DNA from: Cytobacillus luteolus
Lineage (GTDB): Bacteria; Bacillota; Bacilli; Bacillales; Bacillaceae_L
Direction of reading: 5' to 3'
NCBI RefSeq assembly: GCF_017873715.1
Contig: NZ_JAGGKM010000002.1
Location: 613,417 to 677,416 of the forward strand
DNA: 64,000 bases
Shown here: positions 25,860 to 34,502 of the stretch, in pieces
Numbering within the stretch: the stretch's first letter is position 1
How the letters are laid out: every line of letters starts with the position of its first letter
Notes under the pieces: generated by a model
Told to the model about the DNA's origin: nothing
Databases searched by the model: none
What the model saw: the letters and a program-made list of their open reading frames with translations, nothing else
Program-made: the position numbers and the translations under genes

Positions 25860-26771
25860 ATGAACATCAAAAAACTAATAATCACTGGATTAACAATTGG
25901 ATTACTAACAACACCATTTTCTCAAGCTAGCGAGGCTTCGCAAGTTAATGAAAAAAGCGTTGTATCACTAGTTAATGCAAAAAAAGAAATATCTTCGAAG
26001 CAAGTCGTTTCCTTATCACACAAGTTTGCCTCAACAAAGGCATATGTACAGTCAGGAGGAAGTTATAAAGAAGGCGAATACAAATCTTTTATGTATAAAG
26101 ACCAGTTTTATCGTTTTTTATCTTCTGATATTGATACAAAAAAGGAGTTACTGAAATACCTAAAACGTACTTTAACTCATAAAGCAGCCGAGCAGTTTAT
26201 TGAGGAAATGGGAATAATTGAATATAACGGTAAATTGGCCCAGCTAGAAGCAGACGGGGGATCTTTATTACAATGGGAAAAGGCTGAAACAGAATATATC
26301 AAGACAGAGAAAAATAGAAAGTTCTATCGTATAACTGTTCCAGTAGGCGAAACAGATCAAAAAGTAATGTACATGGCTGAATTTAAATATGTTGGAAAAG
26401 TAGGTTGGAGAATAGACAAAGAACCCTATTTAGATTTGGATATCCCATTTAACATAAATCCAGCGCTTATTTTCTTTAATTATTTACTAGTTGACTCTAC
26501 CCATTCAAAAGAACAATTGATTGACTCTACCACTTTTAATGTAAATACATTTAAAAAAGGAATTAAAAAAGTTGAGGTTAAAGAATTAACAGAGATTTCT
26601 AGAAGTAAATACCAGGTTGAATACAAAGCTAAAATTTATGTAGAACTTGAAAATGGATATAAAGGTTCTTTATCAACTGGAGTAAACCAATTATTCTTCC
26701 TAATTCAACAAACAAATGAGATGGAATTTAAAATTGAAAGTATTGGTACCAGTGAACACTTATCTTATTAG
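25860..26771 (+). CDS. Secreted protein of unknown function
   Basis: 303 residues. Signal peptide MNIKKLIITGLTIGLLTTPF with cleavage near QASEA. The mature part is Lys/Glu-rich with a helical first half (KKELLKYLKRTLTHKAAEQF) and two beta-rich segments (FYRITVPVGETDQKVMYMAEF; KYQVEYKAKIYVELENG). No lipobox, no wall anchor. TTTTGGAGGAAAGCTA precedes the ATG. I do not recognise the family. Confidence 0.72.
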   Translation: MNIKKLIITGLTIGLLTTPFSQASEASQVNEKSVVSLVNAKKEISSKQVVSLSHKFASTKAYVQSGGSYKEGEYKSFMYKDQFYRFLSSDIDTKKELLKYLKRTLTHKAAEQFIEEMGIIEYNGKLAQLEADGGSLLQWEKAETEYIKTEKNRKFYRITVPVGETDQKVMYMAEFKYVGKVGWRIDKEPYLDLDIPFNINPALIFFNYLLVDSTHSKEQLIDSTTFNVNTFKKGIKKVEVKELTEISRSKYQVEYKAKIYVELENGYKGSLSTGVNQLFFLIQQTNEMEFKIESIGTSEHLSY

Positions 26772-26789
26772 AAGAATAATAATAAAAAA

Positions 26790-26815
26790 AAGCTTGGGAA
26801 TCAATTTCCAAGCTT
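26790..26815. terminator. Bidirectional terminator
   Basis: AAGCTTGG / CCAAGCTT hairpin with flanking A and T runs between convergent genes. Confidence 0.83.
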
Positions 26816-26816
26816 C

Positions 26817-27323
26817 TTATTTTACACGTAAGGATCGAAACATAAATGTAAATATTGTTCCTAATAAAACCAAAATAAATATCAACATATTCCATGTCCC
26901 CAATCCATTTGAAAGACCTTTTGCTACCTGTACAATTTGATAACTTAAGTATGTGAAGTTTACGATGATTATTGTATTTACTAAAGTCATCATCAATTTA
27001 GCATTCTTATATTGAAACTCTGCATTCTCATCTGTAATCTCAGTTAGATAATTAAATACATGTGGAAAGCGCGATAAGATTAACATACCTACCCATAATA
27101 GACTTCCGATGAAAATAAGAACCCAAACTGTCCATTTACTCCCCCACCCGTCAGCCTCTCCAACTCCATTAAAATGCATTGGAACCTGATTAGGTAAGCT
27201 AGGCCATTCAACTATAAGATAAACTACCGACAAAATGATTAAACATAGGGATATAGCATTTAATATAAATTCCAATGGTGTGGTTTTCAAGTTGAGTTTA
27301 GGGCGCTTGTTTTCTTTGTACAT
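26817..27323 (-). CDS. DUF1648 domain membrane protein
   Basis: 168 residues from ATG 27323 (AGGAAGTG upstream). First TM at about 18-40, then the DUF1648 motif PSLPNQVPMHFNGVGEADGW, followed by three TM helices. DUF1648 is the N-terminal part of SdpI-type immunity proteins; here the SdpI C-terminal domain is absent. A role in envelope homeostasis is possible, not shown. Confidence 0.83.
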   Translation of the reverse strand: MYKENKRPKLNLKTTPLEFILNAISLCLIILSVVYLIVEWPSLPNQVPMHFNGVGEADGWGSKWTVWVLIFIGSLLWVGMLILSRFPHVFNYLTEITDENAEFQYKNAKLMMTLVNTIIIVNFTYLSYQIVQVAKGLSNGLGTWNMLIFILVLLGTIFTFMFRSLRVK

Positions 27324-27396
27324 AGTAATCACTTCCTATACTTGCTTGATATAGATTTTACGAATGTGGCAGAGTAAAAGTTTCAAAAATATAAAA

Positions 27397-27418
27397 AATC
27401 CCCCGTGCCCGGAGGATT
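27397..27418 (-). terminator. Terminator of the VUT transporter gene
   Basis: AATCCTCCGG / CCCCCGATT-type stem with one bulge; a T-rich tract follows on the minus strand. Confidence 0.65.
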
Positions 27419-27425
27419 CTCTTAG

Positions 27426-27968
27426 TTAGCTAATAAGTGGTTCTTGTTTATTAGATTTAGAGTGAATTTGATTCAATACAAGCGCACCTATTGCCTGAAC
27501 GATTGTTTTAAATATCACTTGACCTAGAATTGCAAAAATGACCATTTCCCATGTTAGGAATCCTGCTCCAATTGGGCTTAATCCGATTACAACAAAAATA
27601 ACTGAATCAAGGAATCCACCAACAAGACCGCTATAAAACACTCTCCAGGCCATTGGTAATTTTAATCTTGTATATATTTCTGTATCGGTTGTTTCAGCAA
27701 CTATAAATGCTAAGGCAGACGCAACAACAATCAGCAGTGTATCACCTAATAAATACGAAACAAGTGCTGACATAAGCAGAGCTAATCCAATGAACATATA
27801 GGTCTTTTTTCGCCCATATTTATTTTGGACAAGATCCCTAAAAATAAAAGTTGCACCGATTAAGAATGTCCCCATTGGTACTAAGAAAACTCCCACCTGC
27901 ATTGGGGCAAACTTTGCTGTTACTACGTTAGCAGCAACAATTGACAATAAATAAAATAAAATCCTCAT
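27426..27968 (-). CDS. VUT family transporter, probable queuosine precursor uptake
   Basis: 180 residues from ATG 27968 with GGAGGAAAGAAAG; a longer frame starts inside the riboswitch expression platform. Five to six TM helices, with the family motif TFIFRDLVQNKYGRKKTY. VUT/YhhQ proteins import queuine or preQ0/preQ1 for tRNA queuosine. The preQ1 riboswitch immediately upstream makes this assignment strong. The protein is shorter than E. coli YhhQ (about 220 residues). Confidence 0.88.
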   Translation of the reverse strand: MRILFYLLSIVAANVVTAKFAPMQVGVFLVPMGTFLIGATFIFRDLVQNKYGRKKTYMFIGLALLMSALVSYLLGDTLLIVVASALAFIVAETTDTEIYTRLKLPMAWRVFYSGLVGGFLDSVIFVVIGLSPIGAGFLTWEMVIFAILGQVIFKTIVQAIGALVLNQIHSKSNKQEPLIS

Positions 27969-27990
27969 CTTTCTTTCCTCCAAATAAAGA

Positions 27991-28018
27991 AAACAGTACA
28001 CCAAAAGGAGTACTGTTT
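27991..28018 (-). terminator. Expression-platform hairpin of the preQ1 riboswitch
   Basis: AAACAGTAC / GTACTGTTT with 10-nt loop, followed on the minus strand by TCTTTATTTG. Lies between the aptamer and the transporter's ribosome site. Confidence 0.65.
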
Positions 28019-28068
28019 CCTCTTAGTTTTTTTGAGAGGGTAGCTAATAACCTCTACCGCAAATGCGG
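28018..28068 (-). ncRNA. PreQ1-I riboswitch
   Basis: The minus strand reads CCGCATTTGCGG, then AGAGGTTATTAGCTACCCTC, then TCAAAAAAACTAAGAGGA. This matches the class I preQ1 aptamer: P1 stem AGAGG/CCTCT, the loop ending in CTA/GCTAC, and the A-rich tail AAAAAACTAAG that forms the H-type pseudoknot. It should turn off the queuosine-precursor transporter when preQ1 is plentiful. Confidence 0.85.
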
Positions 28069-28150
28069 ATTTTTTATTCAAGTGAAGCTATTGTATCATA
28101 AAAAAGATCCTAAATGCTGTTTTTTAAATATTTCTATAATTAGTACAAAC

Positions 28151-28561
28151 TTACCCAACAGATTTAGGCTCGAGCATTAAAAATAATACGCTTTTTGGCA
28201 CGTGTATAATTGCATTTGCACGCAACTTTTTATCAGCTTGTTCTAACAAACTAGCTAATTCAGTACGTAAAACAAGATCTTCATTCGTATTAGTTTCAAG
28301 TGGGTAAAACCATTCTTTTAGAACTTTGCCGGTCTCTACTTCAGACTTTTGGATTCCTTGGTTAAAAACAATCGAGTTTATGTTTTTATAACCAATGTAT
28401 TTACTTGGTCCAAACATATTTAGATCGGGGATGTAATACCAGTGCTTAAATTGACTTAAGAAAGAAGCAACCTCTTCATCATTTTGTAAATCTTCATTAA
28501 ACTGATATATATTAACAAGTACATCATTATATTCTGTAACTAAATTATCAATAGCAGACAT
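28151..28561 (-). CDS. Hypothetical protein
   Basis: 136 residues, soluble. N-terminal helices (IDNLVTEYNDVLVNIYQFNED), then YYIPDLNMFGPSKYIGYKNI and a C-terminal helix plus IIHVPKSVLFLMLEP. The FGPSKYIGYKN motif occurs in some nuclease-associated domains in my recollection, but that is too weak for a call. Its start is preceded by TTTACTGGAGGACCTAAT. Stands alone. Confidence 0.65.
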   Translation of the reverse strand: MSAIDNLVTEYNDVLVNIYQFNEDLQNDEEVASFLSQFKHWYYIPDLNMFGPSKYIGYKNINSIVFNQGIQKSEVETGKVLKEWFYPLETNTNEDLVLRTELASLLEQADKKLRANAIIHVPKSVLFLMLEPKSVG

Positions 28562-28657
28562 ATTAGGTCCTCCAGTAAAACTATATTCTCTACTATTCTA
28601 TCAAGAATTAAAGAATATCTCCAATTTTGTTTGTTACTTTTAAAAGTAAACGTAAAA

Positions 28658-28688
28658 AAAGGTAGTTAGTTTCTCGCTAACTACCTTT
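28658..28688 (-). terminator. Terminator of the holin-like gene
   Basis: AAAGGTAGTTAG / CTAACTACCTTT with 7-nt loop and a T-run on the minus strand. Confidence 0.85.
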
Positions 28689-28693
28689 CGAAT

Positions 28694-29293
28694 TTACCAT
28701 CTCTCGTTATGCTCAGCACCTATTTGTTCCATTGGCGGGGCTTCAACTTCTTCCCTTGGTTGATTATTTGTCTGAGGCTTGTTTTGAGGTTGTGGCATAT
28801 TTTGTTGTTGTTTCATTGTATTTGGCTGAACCTGGTTTTGTTGATGCACTGGATCTTGTTGATTCATTGGAGTTTGTTGCATTTGACCTTGTTGATTTGC
28901 TGGATTGATCGGTTGTTGGAGTTGTTGGTTTACTGCATTTTCTCCACTATTGTTTTGAGAAGTCATCGGTACCCCATACGATGCAGAATTTTGAATGCTC
29001 GGTTCATTGGTAGGCATTTGCTGATTTTGATTTGTCATCTCATTCTGAACGAATTGATTTTGTACGTTTTGTGCCATCTGTTGACCTGTTTGCCCCGTTA
29101 CATTTTTTTTAATTTTAAAGTACCCTTTACTTGCCTCTGGATTTGAAATGATTCCTAAAGCTACAAGAACACCTAATATACCATTAACGTAGGTTTCCCA
29201 TTGTGTTAAATCAATTTGAAGTCCCATGTCCCGAAAAAACATATATAAAAGAGAGGCAATTGAAGCCCATAAGCCATAATTTCTCCATCTCAT
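28694..29293 (-). CDS. Phi-LC3 holin-like membrane protein with a Q-rich tail
   Basis: 199 residues. The first about 70 residues (MRWRNYGLWASIASLLYMFF, then QWETYVNGILGVLVALGIISNPEASKG) match the phage phi-LC3 holin family with two TM helices. The remaining 125 residues are low complexity, rich in Gln, Asn and Pro (QQPINPANQQGQMQQ, QNKPQTNNQPREE). No endolysin or phage gene is nearby, so this is a domesticated holin-like protein. Role unknown; the tail may extend into wall or cytoplasm. Confidence 0.8.
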   Translation of the reverse strand: MRWRNYGLWASIASLLYMFFRDMGLQIDLTQWETYVNGILGVLVALGIISNPEASKGYFKIKKNVTGQTGQQMAQNVQNQFVQNEMTNQNQQMPTNEPSIQNSASYGVPMTSQNNSGENAVNQQLQQPINPANQQGQMQQTPMNQQDPVHQQNQVQPNTMKQQQNMPQPQNKPQTNNQPREEVEAPPMEQIGAEHNERW

Positions 29294-29414
29294 AATAAAA
29301 TTACCACCCTTAAAAGAATGTTATGTTGCAGTATACTCTTTTAAGCGGTGATACGTGAGGACTAACATAAGAATTAGAACCATTGCACTATGTGGAGTAA
29401 AAAAGATGAAGCTG

Positions 29415-30017
29415 CTAAGCCTCATCTCTTGGAATGATTGTTACTTTCTCCAATTTTCGAAATGAATTCCTAAATTCTCTGATAAGTAGGATAAAAAATA
29501 ATTCAACAATAAAAGATACAAATGCAAAAGTAAAAAGTACATACATTCCTGTTTCATCATTCAAATTCAATAATAGTGGCATGACTGCAACTATAATGAT
29601 GGACGTAATAATATAAAAACGCGCTCTTCCTTGTACTCTCTTCGGCATACCATGAAGATTGGCTTTAATAGCCATATCTATCATTCCTCTAAAAATACAA
29701 AATGCGAGAACAATGTGTAAAAAGCCAAGAATGCTAGAATAAAACAATGAACCTATGAAAAGGTTGGTCGGTAAAATCCCTTGTCCTAATGGTAATGTCG
29801 CTGCAAAATCAATCGTTGAGGGAATTGAAAGGATGCCGAGAATTACACCAAAAACTTGTGCTTTCTTGAAAGATTCTGATTGTGCACTTAAGATTTTTAA
29901 ACCCGAAACAACAATAAAGTAACCAACTGCATCGATTAATAGATCAAAGCCTATGATTCGAAGATCGAGTATAACAAGTAGAAATCCCCAAAGTAGCCTA
30001 TTATAACCACTGCTCAA
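29415..30017 (-). CDS. Integral membrane protein, last gene of a four-gene operon
   Basis: 200 residues from TTG 30017 with AAAGGGGGAAATAAG. Six predicted TM helices (e.g. LLVILDLRIIGFDLLIDAVG, VFGVILGILSIPSTI, FIIIVAVMPLLL regions), cytoplasmic basic C-terminus. Starts one base after the stop of the preceding gene. No family recognised. Confidence 0.68.
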   Translation of the reverse strand: MSSGYNRLLWGFLLVILDLRIIGFDLLIDAVGYFIVVSGLKILSAQSESFKKAQVFGVILGILSIPSTIDFAATLPLGQGILPTNLFIGSLFYSSILGFLHIVLAFCIFRGMIDMAIKANLHGMPKRVQGRARFYIITSIIIVAVMPLLLNLNDETGMYVLFTFAFVSFIVELFFILLIREFRNSFRKLEKVTIIPRDEA

Positions 30018-30018
30018 C

Positions 30019-30927
30019 TTATTTCCCCCTTTCCTCTTTTATTATCTGCTTTATATCGTACTCACTAAAATACGGATTATAATGAAGAACCGTACCATGT
30101 GTAAAGGAACTTCCATCCTTTGTTTCTCCATTAAATACAACCTCAAAATAGTAATAATGGTGTTGACTTGGGTCTTTGTCAGTAAAAGAAAAATGGTGCT
30201 CTACATTTAAGAACTCCCCTGCTCCCAATTCAAGTGGAAAGATTTTCTGATCTAATTTGTCAACCGTAACATCCTTTAACTTCTCTGCTGGATTATCATC
30301 TGGTAAATGGTGCCCATTTCTCATCTCTATAGCAATGGGCGTAAGTGAAGCTTGCTCATGATTTACAAACAATGTTAACCCATTTGATAATTTTTCAAGA
30401 TATGGTATTTCGTACGAATGTAGAGTTAGATCTTCTTCTGCAGCCACAAAATCGAAGGAGCTGCCATCTGAAGAACCACCTGCAGCACGAAATTCAAATG
30501 GACCTCGCTTCCACTCAGCAAGGGTAATTTCTCCAATATCATATATAACACGTTCCCCATTTGTTAGGAACGCTTCGACTTCATTAATGACGAAGCCATC
30601 TTTGATTTTGTCCTCTAGCATATGTTTGTCAATTTTAACAAAAATTGTTTTTAATTTATGATGTCGATATGTATTGTATTGATGGTCTTCATCAATGATT
30701 TGAACATAGTCTAATCCAGGAATATGAATAGTTGAAATATCTACCTTTTGATTACGATTAATTAAGTAATGTAATTCAAATAACGTTTCCTCTTCAATAT
30801 GTTCTTGGTAATAGTGTTTGAGCATAACTGGTTTATCTAATTGATTCATAGAAAAATAGAGATAATTGCCAACCCAACTAAGGAGTATAACCACTAATCC
30901 AACATACAATATGGATTTTTTCATCAT
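30019..30927 (-). CDS. Membrane-anchored extracytoplasmic protein
   Basis: 302 residues. One N-terminal TM/uncleaved signal (ILYVGLVVILLSWVGNYLYF) and a large extracytoplasmic part with beta-rich segments and a HHYYYFEVVFNGE region; acidic and His-rich. Two adjacent ATG codons at the start overlap the TGA of the 51-residue gene. Not recognised. Its operon partners are a Nudix enzyme, a small coiled TM protein and a six-TM protein. Confidence 0.68.
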   Translation of the reverse strand: MMKKSILYVGLVVILLSWVGNYLYFSMNQLDKPVMLKHYYQEHIEEETLFELHYLINRNQKVDISTIHIPGLDYVQIIDEDHQYNTYRHHKLKTIFVKIDKHMLEDKIKDGFVINEVEAFLTNGERVIYDIGEITLAEWKRGPFEFRAAGGSSDGSSFDFVAAEEDLTLHSYEIPYLEKLSNGLTLFVNHEQASLTPIAIEMRNGHHLPDDNPAEKLKDVTVDKLDQKIFPLELGAGEFLNVEHHFSFTDKDPSQHHYYYFEVVFNGETKDGSSFTHGTVLHYNPYFSEYDIKQIIKEERGK

Positions 30928-31079
30928 TTCTCCTCCTTGATTTGTTTTAATAAAACGAGCATTTCATTATGTTCTACCTGCTGCTGTTCAAGCATTGTTT
31001 CTAGCTTTCTCACTTTTTTGAACAGAAAGATTAATAATAACAAAATTGTAATAAAGAGCAAACTGACTAGGATTAACAT
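30924..31079 (-). CDS. 51-residue single-TM coiled-coil protein
   Basis: Frame ATG 31079 to TGA 30924: MLILVSLLFITILLLLIFLF then KKVRKLETMLEQQQVEHNEM and a charged end. TM helix (3-20) plus a short coiled coil. GGTGGTGATCAAAAG is the ribosome site, within the end of the Nudix gene; the TGA overlaps the ATG of the next gene. The overlap on both sides argues that it is translated as part of the operon. Function unknown, perhaps an assembly subunit for the neighbouring membrane proteins. Confidence 0.75.
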   Translation of the reverse strand: MLILVSLLFITILLLLIFLFKKVRKLETMLEQQQVEHNEMLVLLKQIKEEK

Positions 31080-31528
31080 CTTTTGATCACCACCAATCTA
31101 TAATACTCTTTTGTCTCACCATAACTTAGTTCATCTAAGACTTTGTCTCTCTTAACAAATTTGACCTGACTGATTTCATCATCAATAGGTTGTAATAAAG
31201 CTCGTTCTCCTTGAAATTCAACATAAAACATCGTCGTTTCCTGTGAATCATAGCCAATCTTTTCTTTTATATCCTGAGAAAATTCAAAGCAAACTTTCTG
31301 GTCAAACTTACCTTTGATTTGATATTCCTTTGAACCGGTTTCTTCATATAATTCCCGGAGTAGTGCTTCTTCAAGATTAAAATCAGTCGGTTTGACTCCA
31401 CCTTTTGGGAAATCCCATTCTCCTACTATCTTTTCTGGCCCTGATTTTGCCTCGCTCATTTTCACCTTATGTACAAGTAGAATTTCATCTTCTTGATAAA
31501 TAATAGCCCCCACTGCTTTTCGTATCAT
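31073..31528 (-). CDS. Nudix hydrolase, first gene of the membrane operon
   Basis: 151 residues from ATG 31528; an alternative GTG lies at 31549, neither has a perfect ribosome site. Nudix features are WDFPKGGVKPTDFNLEEAL followed by LRELYEETGS (REXXEE), with an Ap4A-type look (KGG...REXXEETG). Likely hydrolyses a dinucleoside polyphosphate or NDP derivative. Overlaps the start of the 51-residue gene. Confidence 0.82.
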   Translation of the reverse strand: MIRKAVGAIIYQEDEILLVHKVKMSEAKSGPEKIVGEWDFPKGGVKPTDFNLEEALLRELYEETGSKEYQIKGKFDQKVCFEFSQDIKEKIGYDSQETTMFYVEFQGERALLQPIDDEISQVKFVKRDKVLDELSYGETKEYYRLVVIKRC

Positions 31529-31732
31529 ACTATCCACTTCCAGCTTCACAATTTTCCGTATATTATACCATTCTTTTTCCAGTTGATTTTACCATTTTTA
31601 TAAAAAAGTAAAAAAATGAAGATTACGACATACGTATTTTGTGATATTCTAATTAGTGGTCTTTCATTTTTTAATCGACTAACATATGGTAAACTTATAA
31701 CAAACAAACTACATATATAAAGGAGATCGAGT

Positions 31733-32665
31733 ATGGAAAAAGTACTTATTTTCGGTCATAAAAACCCTGATACTGACACAATTTGTTCTGCGATTGCCTA
31801 TGCAGATTTAAAAACGAAACTTGGCATGGATGTTGAGCCAGTTAGATTAGGAGAAGTTAATGGGGAAACTCAATTTGCTTTAGATACATTCAAAGCGGAA
31901 GCTCCTCGTTTAATCAGCTCTGTTGCAACTGAAGCTAAAAAAGTTATCTTAGTTGACCACAACGAGCGTCAACAAAGTGCAGATGGCATTGAAGAAGTAA
32001 CGGTATTAGAAGTAATAGATCACCATCGTATCGCTAACTTTGAGACGAGTGATCCTTTATACTACCGTTGTGAACCAGTTGGTTGTACAGCAACAATCTT
32101 GAATAAACTATATAAGGAAAATGGTGTAGAGATTGAAAAGAACATTGCTGGTTTAATGCTTTCTGCGATCATTTCTGACTCGTTACTTTTCAAATCACCT
32201 ACATGCACAGACCAAGACGTAGCTGCAGCTCGTGAACTAGCTGAGATTGCTGGTGTAGATGCGGATAGTTATGGTCTTGATATGCTAAAAGCTGGTGCAG
32301 ACTTAAGTGATAAAACAATTGCTCAATTAATTACTCTTGATGCAAAAGAGTTCCAAATGGGTAGTTATAAAGTGGAAATCGCACAAGTAAATGCTGTTGA
32401 TACGAAAGAGGTTCTTGCTCGTCAAGGTGAAATTGAAGATGCACTAAATGCTGTTATCGCAGCTAAAAACCTAGATTTATTCTTCTTCGTGGTTACTGAC
32501 ATTTTAAATAATGATTCAGTAGGTCTTGCTCTTGGTAAGCAGGCAGATGCTGTTGAAGAAGCATACAATGTTAAATTAGATAACAACACAACCTTATTAA
32601 AAGGTGTTGTATCTCGTAAAAAGCAAATCGTACCGGTTTTAACTGAAACTTTAGCTAGACGATAA
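31733..32665 (+). CDS. ppaC: Manganese-dependent inorganic pyrophosphatase
   Basis: 310 residues, family II PPase (DHH superfamily) as in B. subtilis PpaC/YybQ. Metal ligands: His9, Asp13 and Asp15 in FGHKNPDTD, Asp75, and the Asp96-His97-His98 motif. C-terminal DHHA2 domain with the SRKKQIVP substrate motif. It hydrolyses PPi from biosynthetic reactions in the cytoplasm. Ribosome site AAGGAGATCGAGT. Monocistronic with its own terminator. Confidence 0.96.
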   Translation: MEKVLIFGHKNPDTDTICSAIAYADLKTKLGMDVEPVRLGEVNGETQFALDTFKAEAPRLISSVATEAKKVILVDHNERQQSADGIEEVTVLEVIDHHRIANFETSDPLYYRCEPVGCTATILNKLYKENGVEIEKNIAGLMLSAIISDSLLFKSPTCTDQDVAAARELAEIAGVDADSYGLDMLKAGADLSDKTIAQLITLDAKEFQMGSYKVEIAQVNAVDTKEVLARQGEIEDALNAVIAAKNLDLFFFVVTDILNNDSVGLALGKQADAVEEAYNVKLDNNTTLLKGVVSRKKQIVPVLTETLARR

Positions 32666-32673
32666 GCATATTG

Positions 32674-32707
32674 CTGGCACTGGTGAATAACTGGTGCCAG
32701 TTTTTTT
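32674..32707 (+). terminator. Terminator of ppaC
   Basis: CTGGCAC / GTGCCAG stem followed by seven T. Confidence 0.85.
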
Positions 32708-32961
32708 GTGAGTTATTAGGGCTTTAGCTTCCTACTAAGGAATTTACAACGTAAACTAGAGTATTCTTTACGATTTTTCAGGAAATACTGTCTTACTCTA
32801 GATCAGCTCAGTCCAATAAACCACTTTTCTCGCCTTTCCCACTAACATATTCGCGACTTGCTGGATTTTCTCGCGGTTCTACTTAATTTACTCGTTGATC
32901 TACCCCATTTTCTCGCTAAACAAAGTGTCTTTATCGTATTCATACATTTCCTAGCTTTATC

Positions 32962-32990
32962 TTTAACTAGGAAAATCTACCATGTATAAT
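32962..32990 (+). promoter_or_regulatory. Sigma-A-like promoter of the phosphatase gene
   Basis: TTTAAC (32962-32967), 17-bp spacer, TATAAT (32985-32990). The 250 bp between the ppaC terminator and this site hold no gene; they are pyrimidine-rich with several TTTCTCGC words and nothing else that I can name. Confidence 0.6.
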
Positions 32991-33036
32991 AGTAAATGCC
33001 GATAAGGCAAATTCTCGTAGAAAGGTGGAGTGAATA

Positions 33037-33090
33037 GTGAAGAAGGGTTATCTACTAAATAAACAATTTGTGGAGATGCATTCCACATAG
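33037..33090 (+). CDS. Possible 17-residue leader peptide
   Basis: GTG-started frame MKKGYLLNKQFVEMHST with AGGTGGAG at the right distance, ending 15 bp before the phosphatase ATG. Size and place fit a leader peptide that couples translation to the downstream gene; it could also be chance. Confidence 0.35.
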   Translation: MKKGYLLNKQFVEMHST

Positions 33091-33105
33091 TGAAAGGATC
33101 AGGAC

Positions 33106-33885
33106 ATGACAACAACTATAAAAACATTTGATAAATTATATAATTTTCGAGACATTGGTGGGCTAAAAACAACAGATGGTCGGTACATGAAATCTGGCGT
33201 ACTATACAGATCAGATGAATTATCACGATTAACACGAAAAGACCTCACAACCTTGGAATCACATAACTTAAAATTAATCATTGACCTTCGAACTGAGAAT
33301 GAAAGAAAATCAAAGCCTGACCGGGTTCCATTGATTAAAAACTTACAACAAATTCACATCCCGATTTACCATGATAGCCAGGATTTTTCACATAAAGAGT
33401 TTTTCAAGTTCCTAACGGGCAATTCAAAGGATTTGGATTTTGAAGTTTTAATAAAGGATTTTTATCAAAGCATGGCTACTGAAAGAGTCGCAGAAATAAA
33501 TCAAACGCTAACTCTTATCTCACAATCTCGTAATTTGCCTGCTTTGATTCACTGTACAGGAGGGAAAGATCGTACAGGACTCCTTTCAGCTCTGATTCAA
33601 TTGACATGTGGTGTTCCTTTTGAAACAGTCATGCAGGAGTACTTACGTTCTAATGACTTAATTGAACCAAGAATGAAAAAGATTGAAAGATTTATAAGGT
33701 TGATGAGTTTATTTCAAATCCCACGAGAAAGAATTAAACCAGTGCTTATTGTGAAAGCAGATTATTTAAAAGATACACATGACTATATGTTGAAACAATT
33801 TGGTTCAGTCGAAGGGTTTTTAATAGAAGGCTGTAGAATTGAAAAGCGAACTCTCCAAAATATTAGAGACTTGATGTTAGATTAA
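33106..33885 (+). CDS. Tyrosine-protein phosphatase (Y_phosphatase3 family)
   Basis: 259 residues. N-terminal FRDIGGLKTTDGRYMKSGVL and LYRSDELSRL motifs, IIDLRTENE, and the P-loop HCTGGKDRTG with nucleophile Cys150 and Arg156. These proteins dephosphorylate phosphotyrosine or phosphoinositides and are cytosolic. AAAGGATCAGGAC precedes the ATG. Single gene, terminator downstream. Confidence 0.88.
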   Translation: MTTTIKTFDKLYNFRDIGGLKTTDGRYMKSGVLYRSDELSRLTRKDLTTLESHNLKLIIDLRTENERKSKPDRVPLIKNLQQIHIPIYHDSQDFSHKEFFKFLTGNSKDLDFEVLIKDFYQSMATERVAEINQTLTLISQSRNLPALIHCTGGKDRTGLLSALIQLTCGVPFETVMQEYLRSNDLIEPRMKKIERFIRLMSLFQIPRERIKPVLIVKADYLKDTHDYMLKQFGSVEGFLIEGCRIEKRTLQNIRDLMLD

Positions 33886-33895
33886 GTTGGGTTTT

Positions 33896-33922
33896 AAGGT
33901 TACCTACTCCCCAGGTAACCTT
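33896..33922 (+). terminator. Terminator
   Basis: AAGGTTACCT / AGGTAACCTT with 7-nt loop followed by CTTTC. Confidence 0.78.
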
Positions 33923-34003
33923 CTTTCATGAAAAAAACACCCTATTCTCTCTCCATATTTTGGTAGAATCAAGTTATAAGTTTACTAGAAAAGGATGAAT
34001 CCT

Positions 34004-34489
34004 ATGACAAAGACTATCTATGTGAATTGGGACGAGCACTATATTAAGCTTACATGGTATCCTACTACAGAACTTCCTCCTCATGAGAAAGTGACGAGTG
34101 TTCATGGGTATTGCTTTTATAAAGACAAAATATTACTTGTACATATTAATGGAAGAGGCTTTAACACACCAGGTGGGCATATAGAGGCCAATGAAACACC
34201 TGAAGATGCTCTCCATCGAGAAGTGTATGAAGAGGGATATGTTAAAGGGACTCACAGATATATCGGAATGATTGAAGTAAGTCATGAAGAAAACCCACAT
34301 TTTGATCCCCGCGGAAAGTATCCTCTAATTGGCTATCAATTGTTTTATCGAATGGACATAACTGAATGTCTTCCTTTTAAACGTGAAAATGAAGCAACTT
34401 CAAGAATATGGGTCGAACCAGAGGAACTCCCATATGTGATAGATGATCACGAGCTTAGTACACTCATATTAAAGGAAGCTATGAAATAA
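34004..34489 (+). CDS. Nudix hydrolase
   Basis: 161 residues from the ATG at 34004 (AAAAGGATGAATCCT); an ATG at 33995 overlaps the ribosome site. A perfect Nudix box: Gly58, Glu64, Arg72-Glu73, Glu76-Glu77, Gly78 (NTPGGHIEANETPEDALHRE then VYEEGY). NUDIX enzyme of unknown substrate. The following MFS transporter gene begins 14 bp later, so they form an operon, possibly for handling a modified nucleotide or drug. Confidence 0.85.
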   Translation: MTKTIYVNWDEHYIKLTWYPTTELPPHEKVTSVHGYCFYKDKILLVHINGRGFNTPGGHIEANETPEDALHREVYEEGYVKGTHRYIGMIEVSHEENPHFDPRGKYPLIGYQLFYRMDITECLPFKRENEATSRIWVEPEELPYVIDDHELSTLILKEAMK

Positions 34490-34502
34490 GGGAGTTGTTT
34501 GT

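Noticed and set aside
28151..28561. Nuclease assignment from the GPSKYIGYKN motif
   Set aside because: Based on vague recall of one motif; no catalytic residues can be pointed out.
32710..32960. Gene in the gap between ppaC and the phosphatase
   Set aside because: No frame with ribosome site and coding composition on either strand; only pyrimidine-rich sequence and repeated TTTCTCGC words.
32990..33040. Cyclic-di-GMP riboswitch in the phosphatase leader
   Set aside because: AAGGCAAA looked suggestive, but the GGGACGCAAAGCC part and stems of the GEMM motif are missing.
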